A stretch of DNA of 64,000 nucleotides from VXNE01 sp965217825. GTDB lineage: Bacteria; Pseudomonadota; Gammaproteobacteria; Pseudomonadales; Azotimanducaceae. The stretch spans positions 496,001-560,000 of the forward strand of contig OZ244571.1 of NCBI GenBank assembly GCA_965217825.1, in the 5' to 3' direction. The notes beneath the pieces were generated by a model, which saw nothing but the letters and a program-made list of their open reading frames with translations, made no database searches and was not told the DNA's origin. The position numbers and the translations under genes are program-made. The number at the start of each line of letters is the position of its first letter. Position 1 is the stretch's first letter. Positions 37,260 to 46,626 of the stretch are shown in pieces.

Positions 37260-37706
37260 ATGAACATAATCCTGCTCGAACGCATCGGCAAACTCGGGAC
37301 CCTGGGTGACGAGGTCACGGTCAAGAACGGCTTCGCGCGCAACTACCTCATCCCTACCGGAAGAGCCGTGCGCGTCACCAAGGAAAATCGGCAAGCGTTC
37401 GAAGCGCGCCGCGCCGAGCTGGAAGCGGCAGCCGGCGAGAGGCTCGCCGCCGCCCAAACCCGCGCCGCCAGCCTGGAAGACGTCTCCGTTACCTTGATGG
37501 TCCGGGCCAGCGAAGAAGGGAAGCTGTTCGGTTCCGTTGGCACCGTCGAGATTTCTCGGGCACTGACGGACCAGGGCCACGAGATTTCGAAATCGGAAGT
37601 GAGTTTGCCCGAGGGCGCCATCCGCGACATCGGAGAGCACGAGGTAGAAATCCAGCTCCACGCCGGCGTCTCCGCGACAGTCGGCGTCAACGTCGTCGCC
37701 GAGTAG
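37260..37706 (+). CDS. rplI: 50S ribosomal protein L9
   Basis: 148 residues: MNIILLERIGKLGTLGDEVT, VKNGFARNYLIPTGRAVRVT, a helical linker and the C-terminal domain (EGKLFGSVGTVEISRAL). Last gene of the ribosomal trio; a hairpin follows at 37763-37787. Confidence 0.97.
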   Translation: MNIILLERIGKLGTLGDEVTVKNGFARNYLIPTGRAVRVTKENRQAFEARRAELEAAAGERLAAAQTRAASLEDVSVTLMVRASEEGKLFGSVGTVEISRALTDQGHEISKSEVSLPEGAIRDIGEHEVEIQLHAGVSATVGVNVVAE

Positions 37707-37762
37707 CTTCGCGGGTAGCTTCACCGGGCCCCACCGCATTCAACCGGTCGCATACAGCCTGT

Positions 37763-37787
37763 CCACAGCGTTGTTCCGACGCTGTGG
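37763..37787. terminator. Hairpin after rplI
   Basis: CCACAGCG-TTGTTCCGA-CGCTGTGG, a perfect 8-bp stem with a 9-base loop, 57 bp after rplI. No T-run follows, so intrinsic termination is uncertain. Further on, CCTGAATTCAGG and GCCTGAATTCTG repeat the CTGAATTC core before dnaB, without a clear meaning. Confidence 0.4.
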
Positions 37788-37896
37788 TGCCAGCGCATCG
37801 AGTAGGCACCATCAAACCTGAATTCAGGGCAATTTGGTCTTGACGCCCTATGCCGGAGCCTGAATTCTGAAGGCCCAGCAGAGCGGCTTTCAACCG

Positions 37897-39285
37897 ATGG
37901 CAGAACCCTCTCCCAACGCCCCCTTACCAGCCAAGTTAAAGGTCCCACCGCATTCGATCGAAGCCGAGCAATCCGTGCTCGGCGGATTGATGATCAGAAA
38001 CGAAGCCTGGGACACCGTGGTTGACAAGATCACCGCGCGCGACTTCTACCGTCCGGACCATCAGATCATCTTCGAAGTCATGGCAGCGCTCGCCAACGAC
38101 GCGCAGCCGCTCGATGTGTTGACCCTTGCCGAGGCGTTGCAATCCCGCAAACTCGCCGAACGCGTGGGCGGCATCGCCTATCTCGCCGAACTCGCGGAGG
38201 AAACGCCTTCCGCCAGCAACGTCGGTGCGTACGCCGACATCGTGCGCGAAAGAGCCATCCTGAGACAGCTCATCAGCGCCGGTTCCGGCATCGCAGAGTC
38301 GGCGTTCGAACCCGAAGGTCGCTCCAGCGAGGACTTGCTCGACTCGGCGATGCAGGCCGTTTTCGACATCGCAGATAGCAGCCTCCGGGGCGATGGGCCG
38401 CTACAGGTCGGGCCTCTACTCACAGACGCGTTCAAGCGCGTCGATCTCCTGTCCAAGAACCCCAACGCCATAACGGGCCTGGAGACCGGCTTCGCTGACC
38501 TCGATCGCTACACCGCCGGATTTCAGGATTCGGATTTCATCGTCATCGCGGGCCGTCCGTCGATGGGGAAAACCGCCCTGGCGGTCAACATCGCGGAGCA
38601 CGCCGTCATGCATGCGGACGACAACGACGCCGCAGTGCTCATCTTCTCCATGGAACAGCCCGCGGAGCAACTGGTGCTTCGCTTGCTGTCCTCCCTCGGC
38701 CACATCGACCAGAACCGCTTGCGCACCGGCCAACTGCACGAAGAGGACTGGCCTCGGCTCGAATCGGCGGTCAACCAACTCAAGCACAAGCCCTTGTACA
38801 TCGACGATGCCGGCGGATTGACGCCGAATGCGGTGCGCGCGCGCGCGCGTAGGCTCGCCCGAACTGCGGGGGGCTTGAAACTCATCATCGTGGACTACAT
38901 GCAGTTGATGCGTGCAGAGGGGCGTACGGAAAACCGCACGCTTGAGCTGTCCGAGATCTCGCGGACCCTCAAATCGGTCGCCAGGGAGTTGCGCTGCCCG
39001 CTGGTGGCCCTGTCGCAGTTGAACCGCGCCCTGGAGAATCGCGAGGACAAGCGCCCCCGCATGTCGGATCTGCGTGAATCCGGTGCCATCGAGCAGGATG
39101 CCGACGTAATACTGTTCATCTACCGCGATGACGAATACAACAAGGACTCAGAAGACAAGGGGCTTGCCGAGATCATCATCGGCAAACAGCGCAACGGGCC
39201 CACGGGCCTGGTGAAGATGCGATTCTTCAAGGAACTCACGAAGTTCGAACTGCTCGATCGCGGGGAATACGGACCCGGTGGCTAA
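37897..39285 (+). CDS. dnaB: Replicative DNA helicase DnaB
   Basis: 462 residues. The N-terminal domain opens PPHSIEAEQSVLGGLM. The RecA-like helicase domain has Walker A AGRPSMGKTALAVNIA, IIVDYMQLM (Walker B), ALSQLNRALENREDKRP and MSDLRESGAIEQDADVI. No intein. The stop overlaps the GTG start of radA; the alr gene often found between them is missing. Confidence 0.96.
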   Translation: MAEPSPNAPLPAKLKVPPHSIEAEQSVLGGLMIRNEAWDTVVDKITARDFYRPDHQIIFEVMAALANDAQPLDVLTLAEALQSRKLAERVGGIAYLAELAEETPSASNVGAYADIVRERAILRQLISAGSGIAESAFEPEGRSSEDLLDSAMQAVFDIADSSLRGDGPLQVGPLLTDAFKRVDLLSKNPNAITGLETGFADLDRYTAGFQDSDFIVIAGRPSMGKTALAVNIAEHAVMHADDNDAAVLIFSMEQPAEQLVLRLLSSLGHIDQNRLRTGQLHEEDWPRLESAVNQLKHKPLYIDDAGGLTPNAVRARARRLARTAGGLKLIIVDYMQLMRAEGRTENRTLELSEISRTLKSVARELRCPLVALSQLNRALENREDKRPRMSDLRESGAIEQDADVILFIYRDDEYNKDSEDKGLAEIIIGKQRNGPTGLVKMRFFKELTKFELLDRGEYGPGG

Positions 39286-40651
39286 GGCTAAAGTCGCGTA
39301 CGTCTGCGAAGACTGCGGCGTCGACCATCCGAAATGGCAGGGCCAGTGTTCCGCCTGCGGCAAATGGAACACGTTGCGCCAATTCGCGCTGGAACGGGCC
39401 GCTGCCATGCCGGGCGCCAGCTCGGCTGGCTATAGCGGCGCTCCGCCGGAAGTCGCACGGCTCGTCGAAATCGAGACCGCGGCACTAGCACGCCTATCCA
39501 CTGGCATGCCAGAACTTGATCGCGTGCTCGGAGGCGGTTTCGTGCCCGGCTCCGTCGTGCTCATCGGCGGAGACCCCGGCGCCGGCAAGAGCACGCTGCT
39601 GCTGCAAGTCGCCGCCGCCATCGCGAGCCGCGAGCCCATGCTCTACGTCACCGGCGAAGAATCCCTGCAACAGATTGCCGACCGCGCCCGCAGATTGGCG
39701 CTACCTCTGGACAACCTGTTGGTTGCGGTAGAAACGCGTGTCGAGGCTATCGCCGAACTGGCGCGGAAGCATGGACCGAGCGTGGTCGTCGTCGACTCGA
39801 TTCAAGTCATGCACGCGGAATCCACCGGCAGCGTTCCCGGCAGCGTCACCCAGGTGCGCGAATCCGCCGCGCTGCTCACCAGGCTCGCAAAGCAGACGCT
39901 CACCACGGTGATTCTGGTCGGCCATGTAACAAAAGAAGGCAACCTCGCCGGACCCAAGGTGCTGGAGCACATGATCGACTGTTTCGTCATGCTCGACAGC
40001 CCGGCCGGCACGCGTTTCCGTACGTTGCGCAGCCACAAGAACCGATTCGGCGCCATCAACGAACTGGGAGTCTTCGCGATGACGGAAACCGGATTGAAGG
40101 AAGTCGCCAATCCGTCCGCCATCTTCCTGCAGCGGCCAGAGGAGATGTCTCCGGGTAGCGTCGTCACCGTGACGTGGGAGGGCACCCGGCCGTTATTGGT
40201 GGAACTGCAGGCGCTGGTGGACGAATCCCGAAGCGGCTATCCCAAGCGCATCGCCGTTGGCCTCGATCCCCAGCGCATCGGCATGCACCTGGCGGCTCTG
40301 CATCGGCACTGCGGCCTGTCACTATCCGACCAGGACGTGTTCGCCAATGTCGTCGGCGGGGTGCGCATCAACGAGACCGGGGCCGACCTGGCGACGGTCC
40401 TCGCCGTCGTCTCAAGCTTCCAGAATCGGGTATTGCCCCGGAACCTGGTGTGTTTCGGCGAACTCGGCCTGACGGGCGAAGTGCGAGGCGTGCCGAACGG
40501 TCAGGAAAGATTGCGCGAAGCGCAGAAGCACGGTTTCGCCCAGGCGATCGCACCTCGGGCGAACCTGACGAAAACCCCGCTGCCAGGCATTGAGGTCAAG
40601 GGCGTCACCAGCCTCGCGCAGACGCTGGAAGCCGTCGAGGCGCTGGGATAG
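39278..40651 (+). CDS. radA: DNA repair protein RadA
   Basis: 457 residues from the GTG at 39278. N-terminal zinc finger CEDCG...CSACGKW, Walker A GGDPGAGKSTLLLQVAA, the RadA-specific SHKNRFGAINELGVF, and a C-terminal Lon-like domain (ALDPQRIGMH-like GLDPQRIGMHLAAL, GELGLTGEVR). Branch-migration helicase in recombination. Overlaps dnaB by 8 bp. Confidence 0.95.
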   Translation: MAKAKVAYVCEDCGVDHPKWQGQCSACGKWNTLRQFALERAAAMPGASSAGYSGAPPEVARLVEIETAALARLSTGMPELDRVLGGGFVPGSVVLIGGDPGAGKSTLLLQVAAAIASREPMLYVTGEESLQQIADRARRLALPLDNLLVAVETRVEAIAELARKHGPSVVVVDSIQVMHAESTGSVPGSVTQVRESAALLTRLAKQTLTTVILVGHVTKEGNLAGPKVLEHMIDCFVMLDSPAGTRFRTLRSHKNRFGAINELGVFAMTETGLKEVANPSAIFLQRPEEMSPGSVVTVTWEGTRPLLVELQALVDESRSGYPKRIAVGLDPQRIGMHLAALHRHCGLSLSDQDVFANVVGGVRINETGADLATVLAVVSSFQNRVLPRNLVCFGELGLTGEVRGVPNGQERLREAQKHGFAQAIAPRANLTKTPLPGIEVKGVTSLAQTLEAVEALG

Positions 40652-40869
40652 CCGGCATTCACTCGCCGCGCCCACTTCCTTTGGGCTATTTGTTTATGCG
40701 TTTGTTCTTCTGACGGCCACCGCCGCAAGGCGCTATTATTGCCGTTCTGTGCGGTGCGCATTGCACCCACCAACGCGGGAGCGCGTGCGAAACCGGCGCG
40801 CAAGAGCCCGGCGGGCTAACAGGCTTTCCGCCAAACACTACATGCAAAGATTGCACAGGAGATCGTCTT

Positions 40870-41424
40870 ATGGCTGATTCCAAAGTCAACAACGGCGTCA
40901 ACGTCGAAGCACTGCTCGCCGCTCGCGAGGCGTTGAGCGAGGCCCCGGAGGCCGCCAAATTCAATTGGCGCGCGTCGTGTACGTGGGTCAACGGGACGCA
41001 CAGCAAGTCCTCGGTGGAGGGTTACCACGGCCTCGGCGAGGAGCACAAGCACAAGACCGAGTTCAATTTCGATACCGACCATCCCGCAGTGTTTGCCGCT
41101 GAAGACAACGGGGCGACCCCGGTCGAGTTCGTCCTCGTCGGGCTCGCGAGCTGCTTGACAGCAGGCGTGGCCGGCGTCGCGCAAAACCGGGAAATCCAAC
41201 TGCGCTCCGTGCAAGCGACGCTTGAGGGCACAATGGACATCCAGGGAATCTTGGGCGGCGACCCCGATGTGCGCAACGGATTCAACGATGTCAAGGTGAC
41301 GTTCGACATCGACGCCGATGCGTCCAAGGACGACATCGAGGCCTTGGTCGCGCAGTCGCAAAAGCGCTCGGCGGTGTTCGACATCATCACCAACCCCACG
41401 AATGTCAGCGTCGAAGTAAAATAA
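40870..41424 (+). CDS. OsmC family peroxiredoxin-like protein
   Basis: 184 residues. TPVEFVLVGLASCLTAGVAG holds the conserved catalytic cysteine of the OsmC/Ohr fold. The second, resolving cysteine position reads QSQKRSAVFDIITNPTNV, as in the subfamily with a serine-rich motif instead. A further cysteine lies in WRASCTWV. May act on hydroperoxides with another thiol as partner. A monocistronic gene after a 218-bp gap that contains TATTAT and an AGCCC-GGC-GGGCT hairpin but no clear promoter. Confidence 0.85.
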   Translation: MADSKVNNGVNVEALLAAREALSEAPEAAKFNWRASCTWVNGTHSKSSVEGYHGLGEEHKHKTEFNFDTDHPAVFAAEDNGATPVEFVLVGLASCLTAGVAGVAQNREIQLRSVQATLEGTMDIQGILGGDPDVRNGFNDVKVTFDIDADASKDDIEALVAQSQKRSAVFDIITNPTNVSVEVK

Positions 41425-41461
41425 CGTGGGCGCATCCACCTAGCCCACCCGGAGCGATTCG

Positions 41462-42742
41462 ATCAACGAGGTAACCACCGTCATTGTCGGCGGCGGCCAT
41501 GCCGGGCTTGCCATGAGCCAGTGCCTGAGCGAGCGCTCCGTCGACCACGTCGTCCTGGAACGCGGTCGCGTCGCCAATTCCTGGCGCACCGAGCGCTGGG
41601 ACTCCTTGCGCTTGCTAACGCCTAACTGGCAAAGCCGGCTTCTTCCCGGATTTCGTTACGAAAGCCACGATGCCGACGGGTTCATGACGATGCCCGAGGT
41701 GATTCGGTTCATCGAAGATTACGCCGCAACCATTTCCGCTCCGGTATACGAAGAGACGGAAGTCAACTCGGTCCGCGCCGCAGCCGACGGTTTTCGGGTG
41801 GCCACGGCTCAGGGCGAATGGCGTTGCCGCACCGTGGTGCTCGCCAGCGGCGCCTGTAACCTCGCCGAGGTGCCCGTCCTCCAGCGCGACGTGCCGCCAT
41901 CGATTCGCACCTTGACCGCGATGGAGTACCGCAATCCCGAAGTGCTTCTGGCAGGTGGCGTATTGGTGGTAGGCGCTTCGGCCACCGGCGTACAACTCGC
42001 GGAAGAAATCCATCGATCCGGTCGCCCCGTGACGCTGGCCGTGGGGGAACATGTACGCTTGCCGCGCACCTATCGGGGCCGGGATATTCTCTGGTGGATG
42101 GAGGCCGCAGGCATTCTCGACCAGCGCTACGACGAAATGGACGACATCGTGCGCGCGCGCAACGTGCCGTCGCCGCAACTGGTTGGCACGCCCGAACGGT
42201 CCACGCTCGATCTCAACGCGCTGACGGACATTGGCGTCAAGCTGGTTGGCCGGCTCGCGGCCGTGCGGGACGGCAAGGCGCAGTTTTCCGGCGGGCTGCG
42301 CAACGTGTGCAGGTTGGCCGACCTGAAGATGAACCGACTGCTGAACACGATCGACGAGTGGGCGACTGACAAGAGTGCCTACGGCGATTTCGATGCGTCG
42401 CACCGTTTCGAGCCGACGAGGGTTCCCGATGCGCCGCCGCTAGAAATCGATCTGCAACTGGCCGACGCCGATGGCGATATTCGGAGCATCGTATGGGCGA
42501 CCGGATACCGCGCCGACTACTCGTGGCTCGACCTCCCGGCCCTCGATCGCAAGGGGAGGCTGCGCCATGACGGCGGCATCGTGACGGTGCCGGGCGTCTA
42601 CGCCCTCGGTCTCAACTTCCTGCGGCGGCGCAAGTCGAGTTTCATCCACGGTGCCGAAGACGATGCGAGAGACCTCACGAGGCACCTTGTCGACTACCTG
42701 CATGTGGCCGGCGCGCGCGCGGCGGTGGCTGGTTCCCGATAA
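41462..42742 (+). CDS. FAD/NAD(P)-dependent oxidoreductase (FMO-like), apparent ATC start
   Basis: About 426 residues if translated from the ATC at 41462. That gives INEVTTVIVGGGHAGLAMSQ, a complete FAD Rossmann motif, with GGAG seven bases before the codon. No ATG, GTG or TTG exists in frame between a stop at 41441 and the ATG at 41513, and starting at 41513 would cut the FAD-binding loop away. Further motifs: VVLASGACNLAEVP, the second dinucleotide site VLVVGASATGVQLAEEI, and IVWATGYRADYSWL. Similar to CzcO/FMO-like monooxygenases; substrate unknown. Confidence 0.78.
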   Translation: MNEVTTVIVGGGHAGLAMSQCLSERSVDHVVLERGRVANSWRTERWDSLRLLTPNWQSRLLPGFRYESHDADGFMTMPEVIRFIEDYAATISAPVYEETEVNSVRAAADGFRVATAQGEWRCRTVVLASGACNLAEVPVLQRDVPPSIRTLTAMEYRNPEVLLAGGVLVVGASATGVQLAEEIHRSGRPVTLAVGEHVRLPRTYRGRDILWWMEAAGILDQRYDEMDDIVRARNVPSPQLVGTPERSTLDLNALTDIGVKLVGRLAAVRDGKAQFSGGLRNVCRLADLKMNRLLNTIDEWATDKSAYGDFDASHRFEPTRVPDAPPLEIDLQLADADGDIRSIVWATGYRADYSWLDLPALDRKGRLRHDGGIVTVPGVYALGLNFLRRRKSSFIHGAEDDARDLTRHLVDYLHVAGARAAVAGSR

Positions 42743-42906
42743 CGGGCTTTGTGCCGCTTGAAGCGGCCGTCCAACCACCTACAGCCGGTATCGCCAGATT
42801 CCTACCCGAGGAATCAGCTTTGTCGCACGCCAATTCAAGCCGACACCGCTAATATCCAGGCACCCGTCCACGATAAGTTGGTCGCTCCACTATTCGGAGA
42901 ACCAAC

Positions 42907-43260
42907 ATGAAAATTCCAGTACTCGCCAGAGCCTCTGGAGCTTCAGCGCGAAAACAGACAGAACGAGCAGTACCGCCGTTGTCGATAGCCCGCCTTTCCA
43001 TGTTCGTATTGCTGGCGCTCGCGGTCGCGCTTGGTGTGCGAGCGGAAGAGGAGCGCGTCGACGTGAACACGGCCGATGCAGAGACGATTGCACAGGTGTT
43101 GGTCGGCGTCGGCCAATCCAAGGCCGAAGCCATCGTCGCCTATCGAGAAGAAAACGGCAGGTTCGAGGATCTGGAAGAACTGGCGCGGGTGCGCGGCATC
43201 GGCGAAGCGACGATCAAGCGCAACGAATCCCGTATCTCGCTGGGTGACGAAGAAGACTAG
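42907..43260 (+). CDS. ComEA-like helix-hairpin-helix protein
   Basis: 117 residues. A hydrophobic segment (ARLSMFVLLALAVALGVRA, about 28-46) acts as signal or anchor. One ComEA-type HhH repeat pair follows: VDVNTADAETIAQVLVGVGQ, then KAEAIVAYREENGRF and LARVRGIGEATIKRNESRI. Members bind DNA in the periplasm for uptake during competence. A hairpin follows directly. Confidence 0.85.
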   Translation: MKIPVLARASGASARKQTERAVPPLSIARLSMFVLLALAVALGVRAEEERVDVNTADAETIAQVLVGVGQSKAEAIVAYREENGRFEDLEELARVRGIGEATIKRNESRISLGDEED

Positions 43261-43265
43261 CCAGC

Positions 43266-43287
43266 GGCGCATGGTCCGCCATGCGCC
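43266..43287. terminator. Hairpin after the ComEA-like gene
   Basis: GGCGCATGG-TCCG-CCATGCGCC, a perfect 9-bp stem with a 4-base loop, starting five bases after the stop codon. It lies between two convergent genes, so it may stop transcription from both sides. There is no T-run. Confidence 0.55.
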
Positions 43288-43343
43288 GAGCCTTCGAGAG
43301 GACAACGCCGACCCGCGTTAGCGCGGTGTCGGCGCCCCGTTCT

Positions 43344-44795
43344 TCAAGTGCCCACTGCCGCATTCCTGCCGGCAGTGCGTCCGAACACGGCCCCCGAAGT
43401 CAGACCGGAGCCCCCCGGATAGTTGAAGAAAAAGAGGCCGCCCATCAGTTCGCCTGCAGCGAATAGTCCCGGGATAGGAGCGCCGTCTACGCCAATGACC
43501 CGCGACTCGGTGTCCACATGCAAGCCGCCGAAGGTGAAAGTGATCCCGCAGCTTACGCCGTAAGCTTCGTATGGCGGGGTGTCCAGGGGATTCGCCCAGT
43601 TCGACTTGGGCGGATCAATTCCGCTCGTGCCCCTTCCATCCTTCACAGCGGGATCGAATGCGGTATCGACATCCACCGCAGCGTTGTACGCGCGCAGCGT
43701 CGACAAGGCGCGGGCGGCGTCAACGCCGTCCAGTCTTTCTACCAGCGTTTCCAGACTGTCCGCCGTCACCTTGGTCGTGCGGCGAATGCGGTATTCGTCG
43801 CGCAACAGCTCCGACACCTTGGCGTCGAATATCTGCCAGGCGAACTGTCCGGTCTGCGCAAGAATCTCCCGGCCGTATTTCGCATAGGTGTAGTTGCGAA
43901 AATCCGCTCCTTCGTCGACAAAGCGATTCCCTTCGGCATTCAGCATGACGCCCAAGGGGTAGGAATGCTTCTGAAAGTTGTCGCCGACGTCGAGATCGCC
44001 GAATTCCGGCGAATTCATGTCCCAGGCAACCGCGTGGCAACCCGACCAGTTGCCGCGCGATGCCGCCCCGGCATCGATCGCCATGCGAATACCGTCGCCC
44101 GTATTGAAGCGGGTGCCCCGAACCTTGGCGAGTTCCCAACCAGCGCCGAGGTACTGCGCGCGCCACGCCGCATTCGATTCAAAGCCGCCGCAGGCGAGCA
44201 CAACCGCATCCGCCTTGACGGTCTCTGCGCCGACCCGCACGCCATCCGGCACAAGCGCCTCTGCCCGGGCGCCATACCGAATGTCGACGCCCATGCGCTC
44301 CGCGATAGCCGTCAAGCTGTCCACCAGGCCCGGTCCGCCGCCCCAAGCCTCAATTGTCAAACCGCCCCAGAACCGCACGCGGTCCCCGATCTTGAATGAC
44401 TGTCGCCCGTACATGGGCAGGAAGCGGACACCATGACCGGCCATCCACCTCAGGGTGTCAAAGCTCTCGTCCACCAGTTTGACGGCGAGATCGGCGTCGG
44501 TGCGGTACTGGGTAATGCGGCACATGTCGTCATAGAACTGATCCCGCGTATACGCGCCGAAATCCGTTCGCGACAGTTCGTCGGCGCTGAGGTCAGGAAT
44601 CAGGGCACGAATCTCCCCGTCGCCTTCGTAAGCGAAACGCATGCCGCCGGCGGTAAATCGCGAATTGCCGCCACGCAGATCGAACGGCGCGCGCTCGAGC
44701 AACACAACCTCTGCCCCCTGTTCGCGCGCGCCGATGGCAGCGCAGAACGCCGCGTTGCCGCCACCGGCAACCACCACGCGACGCGGTCGGCTCAT
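43344..44795 (-). CDS. FAD-dependent dehydrogenase, fumarate reductase/TcuA-like
   Basis: About 483 residues from the ATG at 44795, preceded by GGGGGA. N-terminal VVVAGGGNAAFCAAIGAREQ, RGGNSRFTAGGMRFAYEG, VVLACGGFESNAAWRAQYLG, and C-terminal GGLHVDTESRVIG and GLFAAGELMGGLFFFNYPGG with GLTSGAVFGRTAG. This is the flavoprotein family of fumarate reductase, tricarballylate dehydrogenase and 3-ketosteroid dehydrogenase. The GGNSRFTAGG start and FNYPGGSGL end favour the tricarballylate dehydrogenase-like branch. No TcuB partner is near. Confidence 0.8.
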   Translation of the reverse strand: MSRPRRVVVAGGGNAAFCAAIGAREQGAEVVLLERAPFDLRGGNSRFTAGGMRFAYEGDGEIRALIPDLSADELSRTDFGAYTRDQFYDDMCRITQYRTDADLAVKLVDESFDTLRWMAGHGVRFLPMYGRQSFKIGDRVRFWGGLTIEAWGGGPGLVDSLTAIAERMGVDIRYGARAEALVPDGVRVGAETVKADAVVLACGGFESNAAWRAQYLGAGWELAKVRGTRFNTGDGIRMAIDAGAASRGNWSGCHAVAWDMNSPEFGDLDVGDNFQKHSYPLGVMLNAEGNRFVDEGADFRNYTYAKYGREILAQTGQFAWQIFDAKVSELLRDEYRIRRTTKVTADSLETLVERLDGVDAARALSTLRAYNAAVDVDTAFDPAVKDGRGTSGIDPPKSNWANPLDTPPYEAYGVSCGITFTFGGLHVDTESRVIGVDGAPIPGLFAAGELMGGLFFFNYPGGSGLTSGAVFGRTAGRNAAVGT

Positions 44796-44940
44796 GTCCC
44801 GATCCCCCAGTCGCACACATCAACTTCGAATTTCGGGTGCAGGGCCATCTCCCCTATGAAACCGCCGCCGAGCCTACCATACCTCCTTCGCAGGTCTGTC
44901 CTTGCGCGCCACCGCGAATGTGGGGCATGTTGTTCCGCCC

Positions 44941-45732
44941 ATGCCAACCATCTGCCCATGGCACATTGCTGCGCTATCTCTCGCCGCGAGCCTCGCCGCG
45001 AGCGCGGAGCCGGCCACTCCGGTGAGCTTCGGATATCGCGTAGTCCAGAGCTTCCCCCATGACCGGGATGCCGTTACCCAAGGGTTGCTCATCCATCGCG
45101 GGCAGCTATTCGAAAGCACCGGAGGATACGGGGACTCATCGGTCCGACATGTGGACCTTCATTCGGGGCGGACGCTCCGCGAAAGTCGTCTCGCGGATGA
45201 GTTGTTCGCGGAAGGACTGGCCGCAGCCGGCGACGAGCTCTACCAACTCACCTGGCGCGCAGGCATAGGCCTGATTTATGACGCACAAACGCTGGCACAG
45301 TCCAGACAGTTCGCATACGCCGGGGAAGGGTGGGGGCTGGCATGGGATGGCGCGCGTTTCATCATGAGCGACGGCTCGGCATTCCTGCGTTTTCTAGACC
45401 CGCAGACCCTGAAGCAGACCCATCGCGTCGAGGTCCGAGTTGGCGGGCAGCCGCTCACTGGCCTCAACGAACTCGAGTTAGTCGAAGGCTATATCTTCGC
45501 CAACATCTGGCGCGCTTCCCGGATCGTTGTCATAGACCCGGCCTCGGGCCAAGTGCGCGGTTGGCTGGATCTTGCGGATATCCTGCCGGCACCTTTTCGG
45601 ACCGCCAGCGTCGGCGTGCTGAACGGCATAGCCTACGACACCACCCAGGGCAGACTGTTCGTGACTGGCAAACGCTGGCCGCGCCTGTTCGAAATCGAAT
45701 TGATGCCACCGATCAGGGAACTCCAGGACTGA
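44941..45732 (+). CDS. Glutaminyl-peptide cyclotransferase (plant/bacterial type)
   Basis: About 263 residues from the ATG at 44941. Signal peptide IAALSLAASLAASAEPA, then HDRDAVTQGLLIHRGQLFES with TGGYGDSSVR, ELYQLTWRAG, GLAWDGARFIMSDGS, LNELELVEGYIFANIW and GVLNGIAYD. These are the blades of the five-bladed propeller of glutamine cyclotransferases. It forms N-terminal pyroglutamate on exported peptides in the periplasm. Confidence 0.88.
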   Translation: MPTICPWHIAALSLAASLAASAEPATPVSFGYRVVQSFPHDRDAVTQGLLIHRGQLFESTGGYGDSSVRHVDLHSGRTLRESRLADELFAEGLAAAGDELYQLTWRAGIGLIYDAQTLAQSRQFAYAGEGWGLAWDGARFIMSDGSAFLRFLDPQTLKQTHRVEVRVGGQPLTGLNELELVEGYIFANIWRASRIVVIDPASGQVRGWLDLADILPAPFRTASVGVLNGIAYDTTQGRLFVTGKRWPRLFEIELMPPIRELQD

Positions 45733-45856
45733 ACCGCACCCCGTCCCCCAAGAACCGGGTGCTACCATTGGCCAAAGCGACAAGGAATGCGCGGGAAACG
45801 CCCTCCAGGACTGTGCCGCACCAGACCCCTACCGATATGAGTGAAATCGCCGAGCA

Positions 45857-46609
45857 ATGAATCATCAAAAAGTGGCCATAGTCACAGGCGCCGGCACCGG
45901 CATCGGAAAAGCCGCCGCCCTGGGCCTCCTGCGAGAAGGCTACGCGGTCGCGCTGGCAGGCAGGCGGGAAGAACTGCTCCAGGTAACCGCAGCCGAATCC
46001 GCCGCCGGGGAACGTGCGCTACCCGTCCGCACCGATGTCAGCGACCCCGCGTCTGTCGCGGCGTTGTTCGCTGCGACCAAGGCGCGCTTCGGCCGGCTCG
46101 ACCTGCTGTTCAACAATGCCGGCCGCGGCGCCGGCCCGGTGCCGTTGGAAGACCTCGACATCGACAAGTGGCGCGACGTGGTGAACGTGAACCTGACCGG
46201 CCCCTTCCTGTGCACGCAGGAAGCGTTCCGCATCATGAAGGACCAGACACCGATGGGCGGCCGCATCATCAACAACGGTTCCATCTCGGCGCAAGTGCCC
46301 CGACCCAACTCCGCCCCGTACACGTCGACGAAACACGGCCTCGCCGGACTGACCAAGGCGACGGCGCTCGACGGACGCAAGTACGATATCGCGTGCGGCC
46401 AAATCGACATCGGCAATGCCTTGACGTCAATGACAGGACGCATGGGCAGAGGGGTGCCGCAACCGGATGGTTCCGTGCGTCAGGAACCGACGATGGATGT
46501 CGACAACGTCACGCGCGCTGTGCTCTATATGGCCGGGCTGCCCCTCGACGCCAACGTCCTGTTCCTCACCGTCATGGCGACCAAGATGCCCTTCGTCGGT
46601 CGGGGCTAA
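45857..46609 (+). CDS. Short-chain dehydrogenase/reductase
   Basis: 250 residues. Cofactor loop VTGAGTGIGKAAALGLLREG, LLFNNAGRGAGP, and catalytic set Ser-Tyr-Lys in SISAQVPRPNSAPYTSTKHG. Arg at VALAGRREELL suggests NADP use. Substrate unknown. A short HicB-like gene follows 17 bases after it. Confidence 0.9.
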   Translation: MNHQKVAIVTGAGTGIGKAAALGLLREGYAVALAGRREELLQVTAAESAAGERALPVRTDVSDPASVAALFAATKARFGRLDLLFNNAGRGAGPVPLEDLDIDKWRDVVNVNLTGPFLCTQEAFRIMKDQTPMGGRIINNGSISAQVPRPNSAPYTSTKHGLAGLTKATALDGRKYDIACGQIDIGNALTSMTGRMGRGVPQPDGSVRQEPTMDVDNVTRAVLYMAGLPLDANVLFLTVMATKMPFVGRG

Positions 46610-46626
46610 CAACTTCAAGGACGACC

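Noticed and set aside
40652..40869. Possible small gene or riboswitch between radA and the OsmC-type gene
   Set aside because: Frames here are arginine-rich and lack ribosome sites, and no conserved riboswitch core is visible; only a short AGCCC-GGC-GGGCT hairpin.
41426..41443. GTG at 41426 as start of the FAD oxidoreductase
   Set aside because: It is followed by an in-frame TAG at 41441, so it cannot be used.
45841..46626. Plus-strand frame preceding and joined to the HicB-like gene
   Set aside because: It is an out-of-frame shadow of the SDR gene; the SDR motifs are in the other frame and the HicB part has its own ATG.
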